A stretch of 12,027 bases of DNA from Acidobacteriota bacterium. GTDB taxonomy: Bacteria > Acidobacteriota > Terriglobia > Terriglobales > Acidobacteriaceae. A model generated the notes under the pieces. The model was not told the origin of the DNA. It made no database searches and was given only the letters and a program-made list of their open reading frames with translations. Every line of letters begins with the position of its first letter. The stretch's first letter is position 1. The stretch spans positions 1 through 12,027 of the forward strand of contig JAEZPW010000422.1 of assembly GCA_023441255.1 (NCBI GenBank), written 5' to 3'. The position numbers and the translations under genes were made by a program. Shown here piece after piece: positions 1 through 4,502 of this stretch.

Positions 1-40
1 GGGGGCCACGTCGTATAAACTAGCCGCCCACGACTGTGTA

Positions 41-61
41 GTGCCGGGTCTCCGACCCGGC
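41..61. repeat. GC-rich hairpin repeat, copy 1
   Basis: GCCGGGTC (43-50), loop TCC, GACCCGGC (54-61) form a perfect 8-bp stem with a 3-base loop. The flank GTGTA and the whole hairpin recur with small changes at 7317-7339, so this is a dispersed palindromic unit rather than a one-off structure. No T tract follows on either strand, so terminator function at this copy is uncertain. Confidence 0.65.
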
Positions 62-64
62 ATG

Positions 65-108
65 GTGTGACCCACATCTGCGAACTTCAGAACGTCAGGC
101 AGACATTG
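65..108 (+). repeat. CCCACAT-type dispersed repeat, copy 1
   Basis: ACCCACATCTGC...GGCAGACATTGGTCAC aligns, with substitutions and a small gap, to 9454-9494 (ACCCACATTGCC...GGGCAGATATGGGGCAC). The two halves of each copy are partly complementary (CCCACAT against ATATGGGG in the better copy), so the ancestral unit was probably a hairpin. This is sequence comparison within the window. The resemblance to acidobacterial intergenic repeats is from memory and is not verified. Confidence 0.5.
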
Positions 109-177
109 GTCACGCAGATATCGGACAGGCAGAATCAGGCACCCAGATATCGCACCCAGCGACTATTTGACCGGTTG

Positions 178-230
178 CCATTCCGACCCTGACCCTGAGC
201 GGAGCGAAGGCGAAGCGGAGGGACCCCTGC
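178..230 (+). repeat. ATTCCGACC...GGACCCCTGC intergenic element
   Basis: The stretch has an internal purine-rich slippage pattern (GAGCGGAGCGAAGGCGAAGCGGAG) between ATTCCGACC and GGACCCCTGC. I recognise this arrangement as a common intergenic repeat of soil bacteria, especially acidobacteria. Only one copy is in the window, so the assignment depends on general knowledge and not on an internal comparison. Confidence 0.4.
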
Positions 231-307
231 CCGCACGAACGTCGCGCGGTCATGAACATCACTGCGCCACCGCCCAAGCCGTGCGGCACAAAATGACTAA
301 CTCGCCA

Positions 308-556
308 CTGCCTCCCCCACCCCCGCCTTTTTCCGCAAAATCCTACTGTTCACACAACTTAAATCTAACGCCAGATCTACCCGAAATCCGACCTGATGGA
401 GACTTCAGCCCGGATGCGCGAGGCATCGGGTTTACTGGGTAGTAGCCAGTCATGACTAGCTGGTAGTTGGTTTCACTAGCTACCAACTACTAGCTACTCT
501 TACGCACAATTGCTGCGGGCCAACATGAGTGCCGGGAAATTTACGAAAATGGAACA
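308..556 (+). repeat. Composite dispersed element, copy 1 (interrupted)
   Basis: The left module (308-363) has TGCCTCCCCCACCCCC followed by CGCAAAATCCT and AACTTAAAT, matching the order of 9166-9255 but with the middle deleted. CTTCAGCC at 402-409 corresponds to the same word at 9310-9316. The right module (521-556) has AACATG, seven bases, GGAAATTTACGAAA, two bases and GGAACA, matching the other two copies. The AATGTAGCAG block found in the others is missing because the hairpin at 457-496 and its flanks interrupt the element there. This is the most decayed of the three copies. Confidence 0.65.
457..496. repeat. 14-bp hairpin inserted in the composite element
   Basis: TAGCTGGTAGTTGG (457-470) pairs with CCAACTACTAGCTA (483-496). 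All 14 positions pair, with one G-T wobble, around a 12-base loop. The flanks (GTAGTAGCCAGTCATGACTAGC on the left, AGCTACTCT on the right) are made of the same short words, suggesting growth by slippage or insertion of a palindromic unit. It lies between the two halves of the composite element, where the other copies have no such sequence. Confidence 0.6.
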
Positions 557-562
557 GCGGTG

Positions 563-600
563 GTGGCCCACTCAAGCTTGCCTTTGGCTGACTGTGGCAG
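563..600 (+). repeat. CCACTCAAGC-type repeat, copy 1
   Basis: GTGGCCCACTCAAGC...TTTGGCTGACTGTGG is one of four related, decayed units in the window. The others are at 1211-1241 (-), 1885-1926 (+) and 4096-4128 (-). The shared word is (C/G)(A/C)CTCAAGCC or its complement GGCTTGAGTG. This copy begins 7 bases after the composite element, and the unit at 4096-4128 lies in the same relative position after another composite copy, so the two families may travel together. Confidence 0.45.
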
Positions 601-669
601 CAACGCCGCCGTGGGTTATTGGCGACCGCTGCAGGTGCTCGTGTAGGGCCTCTAGTCACCTGAAACGCC

Positions 670-698
670 TTGATTGACGAAAAACGGTGCGGTACTCT
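670..698 (+). promoter_or_regulatory. Possible sigma-70 promoter of the 708-1196 gene
   Basis: TTGATT (670-675), 17 bases, TACTCT (693-698). The -35 keeps TTGA and the -10 keeps only the first, second and last consensus bases. A start about 7 bases after the -10 would fall at or next to the ATG at 708, consistent with the absence of a Shine-Dalgarno sequence there. The match is weak. Confidence 0.25.
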
Positions 699-707
699 CG
701 TCACCTC

Positions 708-1196
708 ATGAAAACGAGCATATTTTTTCTGCTGATCGGCACCGGAATCTGTGTAGCCCAAATGCGTAACATGGCGGTTGATGATTCTGGCGCGATGAAG
801 AATGTGAAAAGAGTAGCCGTGTTCATTAATCTTGGACCAGCCATGCCTGCGCCGTACGAACCCGACTTCGATCGGGCCAAGAAACAGATCGGCGAGAAAC
901 TCGCGAAGCAAAAGCTCGATCTCGTTGCCGACCCGGCCGATGCCGATCTGGTGCTTGTAGTGACGGAATTCAACATCAATGCAGGCGCAATCGCTTCGGC
1001 GTATACATATGGGTCTTCGACCACGGCCGTCGCACGAGATAGGATTTGCCTTGGAGATGAAGTTAAAGTGTTTAAAGGTGGGAAGAAGCCCGCTCAAGAT
1101 GATGCCCCGATCTGGTCTGCGAGCGACTCATGCGGATTTTCGTGGCCGCTGAACAGGCTCATGGACAAGTTTGGCAAAACTCTAAAGAAGCAGTAA
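708..1196 (+). CDS. Small secreted protein of unknown function (162 aa)
   Basis: I chose the ATG at 708 because it opens a clean signal peptide: Met-Lys-Thr, a hydrophobic core (residues 5-15) and a Val-Ala-Gln cleavage site near residue 18. An in-frame GTG at 687 would add seven residues before the signal peptide. The mature part starts with a strand-like VKRVAVFINLG (33-43), continues with a lysine-rich helix (56-70), then an Asp/Ala run and a strand DADLVLVVTEF (78-88). This pattern occurs in many acidobacterial secreted proteins that track an ADADLVL motif, with a loose similarity to DUF4136/CsgG-like folds. Two cysteines (114 and 142) could form a disulfide. No catalytic motif is visible. 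The downstream neighbour is convergent, so it is transcribed alone. Function is unknown. Confidence 0.7.
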   Translation: MKTSIFFLLIGTGICVAQMRNMAVDDSGAMKNVKRVAVFINLGPAMPAPYEPDFDRAKKQIGEKLAKQKLDLVADPADADLVLVVTEFNINAGAIASAYTYGSSTTAVARDRICLGDEVKVFKGGKKPAQDDAPIWSASDSCGFSWPLNRLMDKFGKTLKKQ

Positions 1197-1210
1197 CCCG
1201 ATCGCCCCAT

Positions 1211-1241
1211 TGAGCAAAACAGGCTTGAGTGAGCCACCGGC
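1211..1241 (-). repeat. CCACTCAAGC-type repeat, copy 2
   Basis: Read on the minus strand: GGTGGCTCACTCAAGCCTG followed by TTTTGCTCA. It lies in the short gap between two convergent genes (stops at 1196 and 1254) and is inverted relative to the related unit at 1885-1926, so the 158-aa gene sits between inverted copies. Confidence 0.45.
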
Positions 1242-1253
1242 CACCCGTGCTGT

Positions 1254-1730
1254 CTACGGCGTCAAACAGTTCTGGCAAGCATCGCGCGCCATATATTTCG
1301 AGCAAACGTTCACAATCTCCGCATCCGGCAACCTACCTTTATAACTGCGGAATACAGAACAGTTGTCCGCGGGAGTCGGGGCGGTGCGCAAACTTGCGGA
1401 GGACGTCAAGTTGTAGTCGCATGAGGACTGCGCAACTCGTATTCGTCTGTTCAGAGTGTCTAGTTCGCTTTCAAGGTCACTTAGTGCGAATTCGTAATTC
1501 GACTTGTACGAGCGACAACCATCTTGGAGTAAATCATGGGTGTCGGGGTCATTCCCGCAATCTCTTAGCTCTTGCGCTTTCGAATCGGCTTCTGCGGCTT
1601 TGTCACTCGCATCCCTTGCTGACCTTCTTACTCTGTCCAATGCATCCTGACAGTCGCTCCAGTCTCTAACCGCAGGGGCATACGCGAGCGTCGTCGACAC
1701 GACGAAAAGCAAGAATAGTATCGTCTTCAT
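1254..1730 (-). CDS. Secreted cysteine-rich coiled-coil protein (158 aa), unknown
   Basis: The ATG at 1730 begins a strong signal peptide (Met-Lys-Thr-Ile, hydrophobic to residue 16, cut near Ala-Tyr-Ala, 16-18). The frame stays open 55 codons further upstream, but that extension crosses the promoter and has no secretory character. The mature protein has eight cysteines (27, 58, 72, 104, 124, 143, 152, 155), an even number that suits four disulfides in an exported protein. Two charged helical stretches (28-57 and 73-103, rich in Asp, Arg, Ala, Ser and Leu) look like an antiparallel coiled-coil pair with cysteines at the helix ends. The C-terminus ends in a tight CxxC-type pair (152 and 155). 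I do not recognise the family. GC is low (25 of 60 in the line from 1441), unlike aroDE or GH5. Inverted repeats flank it. Confidence 0.7.
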   Translation of the reverse strand: MKTILFLLFVVSTTLAYAPAVRDWSDCQDALDRVRRSARDASDKAAEADSKAQELRDCGNDPDTHDLLQDGCRSYKSNYEFALSDLESELDTLNRRIRVAQSSCDYNLTSSASLRTAPTPADNCSVFRSYKGRLPDAEIVNVCSKYMARDACQNCLTP

Positions 1731-1739
1731 GTCAGGGGA

Positions 1740-1768
1740 ATTCTCAATCCAGCAACTCTGGCTGTCAA
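1740..1768 (-). promoter_or_regulatory. Promoter of the 158-aa secreted protein; transcript nearly leaderless
   Basis: On the minus strand a perfect TTGACA (1768-1763) is followed after exactly 17 bases by GAGAAT (1745-1740), which matches 4 of 6 consensus bases. Only 9 bases separate the -10 from the ATG, so a start about 7 bases after the -10 leaves a leader of 2-3 bases. There is no Shine-Dalgarno sequence before this ATG, which fits leaderless translation. Confidence 0.5.
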
Positions 1769-1884
1769 CTGTAGTGCGCACGGATGCGCGAATATCTAGC
1801 GAACGTGAGCATTGGGCATCGCGTTCGAGTTTCCGGAAATGTATCGGGTGGAGAGTGGGGCGACCGGGAGCTAACGGTGTGACG

Positions 1885-1926
1885 AGTCCACTCAAGCCGA
1901 AACGGGCTTAACGGGGCACCGTCAGC
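1885..1926 (+). repeat. CCACTCAAGC-type repeat, copy 3
   Basis: GTCCACTCAAGCCGAAACGG then GCTTAACGGGGCACCG. The second half, AACGGGGCACCG, is shared exactly with the minus-strand unit at 4096-4128, where it also follows CTCAAGCC and a GGCTT word. The internal AAGCC/GGCTT words can pair, giving a short hairpin. Confidence 0.5.
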
Positions 1927-1987
1927 TGGCGCAGGTCATCCGCCACACTTAGCAAAACCGGGCGGAGACGGGGGCTGGTCCTCATTT

Positions 1988-2713
1988 TCAGAGTGGGAGT
2001 GTCGGCACCGCGTTCAGTTCTTGAGTCATGATTGCGTACGTGGAATCAACGATGTTGACGAGGTCTGAAAGGCTTTGCGTACAAAAGTTCAGGAGATCAA
2101 CTTTCTGCTGGTACGCGCAAGGTACTGCAATCGGATCATCTGGAAGATAACAGTCAGCTTTTGCCATCGGAACCGCGCCCGTCTGCTGGGTAGCATACGT
2201 GACAACAGTTGTCGTAATCACTGCTGCGTCAATAAGGCGCGTATGTGAACTACAGTTTCTATATTGCTTCAGTTTCGGGATGAGACCTAACGGCTGCAAG
2301 TTTGGATCAACGTGAGGAAGCAAGTGGTTGGTTAGAGGTAGACATCGGTGTGCTCCTTTAAGAGCGTTAAGCACGTTGATCAAGTAAAACTTGTGTCTGG
2401 TAACGATCTTTCCAAATAATGCGTTCAACTCCCGTCCGAGTACGTCCGAAGCACTGACAGTTGCTGTAAGAAAGCCGTCGACGTTTACGTTCACGAGAAA
2501 CATATTAGGACCACCCCGGCGAAAGGCAGTGACGGGAAAATCCTGAAGTTCCTGCTGTAACTTGCTGAGGTAATGCTCGGCTGACCGCAGCTTAAAATCG
2601 ACCGACTCGTGGAAAGTACGGAACTCTTGGATTCCGAACTGCGCAGTTGGTGCGACGGGCTTCTGAACGGCAGCTGAGAGAGCCAGGGTCGCGTTTGGAA
2701 GTTGTAGAGCCAT
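1988..2713 (-). CDS. HEPN-like protein (241 aa), candidate RNase/toxin
   Basis: The protein is soluble, mostly helical, and has no signal peptide. Near residues 147-161 it carries LKQYRNCSSHTRLID, a correct HEPN signature: Arg152, polar Asn153, three residues, His157. In HEPN nucleases this Arg and His form the RNA-cleaving site of a dimer. The preceding part (helix 34-60, then FLVNVNVDGFLTATVSASD and a helix over 91-118) resembles the N-terminal helices of Cthe_2314-type HEPN proteins, where an aromatic-rich VDxFLxA stretch precedes the first core helix. The C-terminal helix (203-233) would close the bundle. The ATG starts on the base after the TAG stop of the TPR/zinc-ribbon gene, so the two are translationally coupled. 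GC is low (26 of 60 in the line from 2041). HEPN membership is inferred from motif and helix order. An inactive or unrelated helical protein remains possible. Confidence 0.6.
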   Translation of the reverse strand: MALQLPNATLALSAAVQKPVAPTAQFGIQEFRTFHESVDFKLRSAEHYLSKLQQELQDFPVTAFRRGGPNMFLVNVNVDGFLTATVSASDVLGRELNALFGKIVTRHKFYLINVLNALKGAHRCLPLTNHLLPHVDPNLQPLGLIPKLKQYRNCSSHTRLIDAAVITTTVVTYATQQTGAVPMAKADCYLPDDPIAVPCAYQQKVDLLNFCTQSLSDLVNIVDSTYAIMTQELNAVPTLPL

Positions 2714-4006
2714 CTAGGAGAGGGCGTCCTTCTCTGGGTTGTTCTGTCGCCTTGAACCGAGTAGTTGACGAAGTTGAGTCTTTACTGCTGCTATGCCTAT
2801 CTCCTTGCCACACTGACGGCAGTTAAAGTTGTCGTCTTCCGGAAAGGGCATCGCTTTCGGGTCGATTGGCGCTCGTGTATCCAAATTCATTTGCATCAGA
2901 TACTGCATGCCACATTGAGGGCATTTGAATTCGCCGCGAACACTTTTGACGACCTCGGGATCCTTAAGAAGTTCTGCGATCTGAGCTTCCGTAAAGTCCG
3001 GCCGAGGTTCGACTCGATTTACTATCAGCGGCGTACGTCCGAACCTTCTTCCGTCCAAATACGCCTCGACAACGTAAACGCCAGGTTTCGGGATGACCAA
3101 GTCCTTCAGCTGGCAAACGAAATGCGTGGATCCGCGCAGGTCCGGCACATACGCTCTGCTGGTCGCCTGTGCCAGTGTGGGGCCGTTCTGCTCCCTGACT
3201 ACGACCTTGATGTGAGTCTTTATGCGCCGCGCCAGAAAGGACAGGTAAATAGTCGTGGTAGGGGCAACGCCGGGAAAACACAAAAGGTTGACGAAATCGA
3301 AAATGCCCTCACAATGCGGCTTGCCTTCGACAAACTTCACAGAATCGCAGGTTATTAGTGCCTTGAGGTAAGGCCGAAGCTTGTACTCAGCCGACCGTTC
3401 AGCGATACGTTTGTAAAAAATGATGTCTTTGATGGAATGACAGAACCAGCTATTCGGAAAGGCACGAAGGAAGTCATCTGCGATTCTAAGTGCAAATTGT
3501 TCATCGTCGAGATCGACAAGGCTTTCCAAGAGCGATACTTGATGAGCTAGGGAAAGATCGCTAATCCTGATTTTCCTGAGTAGCTTCCGGGCTTCTTCTA
3601 GTTGTCTGGAGTCGGTTAACGCGGCAACCAATCCAACAAGCGCGTGATGTTCGGTCGGGTTGATCGTCAATGCTCGCTTGAACAGCGCAACCGATTCTGC
3701 GTGTTCGCCGAGGATGTTTTTTACTGTTGCCTTGTTGCTTAAGAACAACGAATTGTCAGGATCATGCTTCAGAGCAGTGTCGTAGTGCGCTACAGCATTC
3801 GAGAAGTTGTTCTCGATGAAAGACAGTTCGCCCTGAAAGAACTCGTGGTATCCCAATCGACCTTGCTCGAGAGCTTTGGTGGAGGCGTCTTCAATGATGC
3901 GGTGTACTTGGTCGGCCTGGCCAGCCAAGTACGCGAGGTTCTCCCGCTCAAAAGCTTTGCGGAAGAAATTACCCTCGCGTTCGTGCTGCGATTCTTCAAA
4001 ATTCAT
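2714..4006 (-). CDS. TPR / DUF6941-like / zinc-ribbon protein (430 aa), partner of the HEPN-like protein
   Basis: I chose the ATG at 4006. A TACAAT -10 box lies 12 bases upstream, and the longer frame (to GTG 4153) is coded by a dispersed repeat and an Arg-Ala run. Residues from this Met: an N-terminal helix (1-50), TPR-type repeats (about 53-145; the repeat pattern with Ala/Asn-Pro spacing such as ALKHDPDN and ALTINPTE is clear), further helices (150-210), a beta domain (216-332) with CDSVKFVEGKPHCEGIFDF and ending in pGVYVVEAYLDG and LIV, which resembles DUF6941, and a C-terminal zinc ribbon with CPQC (362-365) and CRQC (396-399). No signal peptide is present, so it is cytoplasmic. The domains suggest protein-protein contact plus nucleic-acid or ribosome binding. 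The HEPN gene follows with no gap, so this may be its antitoxin, sensor or targeting partner (inference). GC is low (25 of 60 in the line from 3721). Confidence 0.7.
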   Translation of the reverse strand: MNFEESQHEREGNFFRKAFERENLAYLAGQADQVHRIIEDASTKALEQGRLGYHEFFQGELSFIENNFSNAVAHYDTALKHDPDNSLFLSNKATVKNILGEHAESVALFKRALTINPTEHHALVGLVAALTDSRQLEEARKLLRKIRISDLSLAHQVSLLESLVDLDDEQFALRIADDFLRAFPNSWFCHSIKDIIFYKRIAERSAEYKLRPYLKALITCDSVKFVEGKPHCEGIFDFVNLLCFPGVAPTTTIYLSFLARRIKTHIKVVVREQNGPTLAQATSRAYVPDLRGSTHFVCQLKDLVIPKPGVYVVEAYLDGRRFGRTPLIVNRVEPRPDFTEAQIAELLKDPEVVKSVRGEFKCPQCGMQYLMQMNLDTRAPIDPKAMPFPEDDNFNCRQCGKEIGIAAVKTQLRQLLGSRRQNNPEKDALS

Positions 4007-4018
4007 GAAGGAGAACGG

Positions 4019-4047
4019 ATTGTAGCAGCCACTACGTTCAAGGGCAA
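4019..4047 (-). promoter_or_regulatory. Promoter of the TPR/HEPN pair; transcript nearly leaderless
   Basis: On the minus strand TTGCCC (4047-4042), 17 bases, TACAAT (4024-4019), with TG one base before the -10 (TGCTACAAT, an extended -10). The -10 matches 5 of 6 consensus bases. Only 12 bases separate it from the ATG at 4006 and no Shine-Dalgarno is present, so the message probably starts within about 5 bases of the ATG. This promoter excludes use of the upstream in-frame starts at 4069 and 4153 from the same transcript. Confidence 0.5.
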
Positions 4048-4095
4048 TGAAAGTGAGTTGGGTGCCCATATGTGCCCGCGCGCGGGCGCGTGCCC

Positions 4096-4128
4096 GGTGC
4101 CCCGTTGAAGCCAGCCGTTGGCTTGAGC
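4096..4128 (-). repeat. CCACTCAAGC-type repeat, copy 4
   Basis: Minus strand GGCTCAAGCCAACGG, CTGGCTTC, AACGGGGCACCG. It matches 1885-1926 in the order CTCAAGCC, internal GGCTT, AACGGGGCACCG. It falls inside the extended frame upstream of the TPR gene, which argues that the extension is not protein-coding. Confidence 0.5.
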
Positions 4129-4210
4129 CGGCCGGTACTATACGCACTCTCACCAGACTTGAAACTCGAAACTACCTTGTTCCGATTTCGTAAATTTCCA
4201 CAGCCTCATG

Positions 4211-4238
4211 TTTGCAGCGCGCATTTCCCTGCTACATT
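4211..4238 (+). promoter_or_regulatory. Candidate promoter embedded in composite element copy 3
   Basis: Read on the plus strand, TTTGCA (4211-4216), 16 bases, TACATT (4233-4238), with TG one base before the -10 (TGCTACATT). Both boxes fall in blocks conserved with the other intact copy, while the spacer is diverged but of identical length. It points into the body of the element and towards the 3' end of aroDE, so any transcript would be a short non-coding or antisense RNA. Experimental support is absent. Confidence 0.3.
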
Positions 4239-4400
4239 CATCCCGTGATCGCGCGCCAATACCGTGCGCCGAGTTCTTTCACAACCGCAGGAGCAGCAAG
4301 CGCCCGTTGCGGGCGCGGGAGATAGGCGGCTGAGCTTAAACCGAACCTATCCCGAACGGAATCAAAATTTTAAGAGATATACGTCCGGCAACCCCACAGA

Positions 4401-4427
4401 AACAAAGGCCCCCGAAAGGGAGGGGGC
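4401..4427 (-). terminator. Intrinsic terminator downstream of aroDE
   Basis: On the minus strand GCCCCC (4427-4422), an 8-base loop, GGGGGC (4413-4408), then CTTTGTTT. A 6-bp all-GC stem followed by a T-rich tract is a standard rho-independent terminator. It is about 75 bases past the aroDE stop and lies inside the C-rich module of the composite repeat. Confidence 0.6.
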
Positions 4428-4437
4428 AGGGTAAGTA

Positions 4438-4468
4438 GCAACGCTGCTTTGCACTCAAGCAGCGTTGC
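4438..4468 (-). terminator. Perfect 12-bp hairpin after aroDE
   Basis: GCAACGCTGCTT (4438-4449) and AAGCAGCGTTGC (4457-4468) are perfect reverse complements around a 7-base loop. It begins 34 bases past the aroDE stop and precedes the T-tract terminator at 4401-4427. The T tract after it is poor (TACTTACCC on the minus strand), so it may act as a 3'-end stabiliser or as the first of tandem terminators. Confidence 0.6.
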
Positions 4469-4502
4469 GTCGTAGGACGACAGAGAGCACAACGGCTCGG
4501 CT

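Larger units (their letters stand above)
1..707. other. Non-coding repeat mosaic upstream of the first gene
   Basis: I see no credible gene here. The open frames that exist run through repeats and have no signal peptide, domain or ribosome site. The stretch is a patchwork of short dispersed elements, listed separately: a GC hairpin (41-61), a CCCACAT-type element (65-108), two short direct repeats (115-126 and 144-155, CAGATATCG followed by G or C then AC), an ATTCCGACC...GGACCCCTGC element (178-230), and the left copy of a composite element (308-556) interrupted by a hairpin (457-496). Several of these recur elsewhere in the window. Confidence 0.75.
4175..4433 (-). repeat. Composite dispersed element, copy 3 (minus)
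   Basis: The end at 4175-4250 aligns without gaps over 76 bases to 9318-9393. I count 57 identities, including all of a 25-base block (GGAAATTTACGAAA then TCGGAACAAGG), the words AAACATG and AATGTAGCAG, and low identity in the 7- and 15-base spacers between them. The far end (4334-4433) matches 9166-9255 in order on the minus strand: TACCCT, C-rich stretch, GGGCC, ACGT, AAAATTTTGATTCC, then GGTTCGGTTTAA. The copy lies just upstream of the TPR/HEPN pair, and its far end contains the aroDE terminator. Confidence 0.7.
4007..4502. other. Intergenic region between the TPR/HEPN pair and aroDE
   Basis: This gap of 496 bases has no gene. In order it holds the promoter of the TPR/HEPN pair, a CCACTCAAGC-type repeat unit, a composite dispersed element, a GC hairpin GCGCCCG-TTG-CGGGCGC (4300-4316), and the two hairpins that end aroDE. 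The two flanking operons are transcribed in the same direction (minus), so this region is both the 3' end of aroDE and the upstream region of the pair. Confidence 0.7.

Noticed and set aside
167..442. 91-codon open frame on the plus strand
   Set aside because: It is coded by the ATTCCGACC...GGACCCCTGC repeat and by the C-rich module. It has no ribosome site, signal peptide or recognisable domain.
480..1097. 205-codon minus-strand frame opposite the small secreted protein
   Set aside because: The plus-strand gene has a signal peptide and strand/helix pattern. The minus frame runs into repeats and has no sensible start or domain.
4007..4153. N-terminal extension of the TPR protein to GTG 4153 or ATG 4069
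   Set aside because: It is encoded by a dispersed repeat unit and an Arg-Ala run, and the best promoter lies downstream of these starts, 12 bases before the ATG at 4006.
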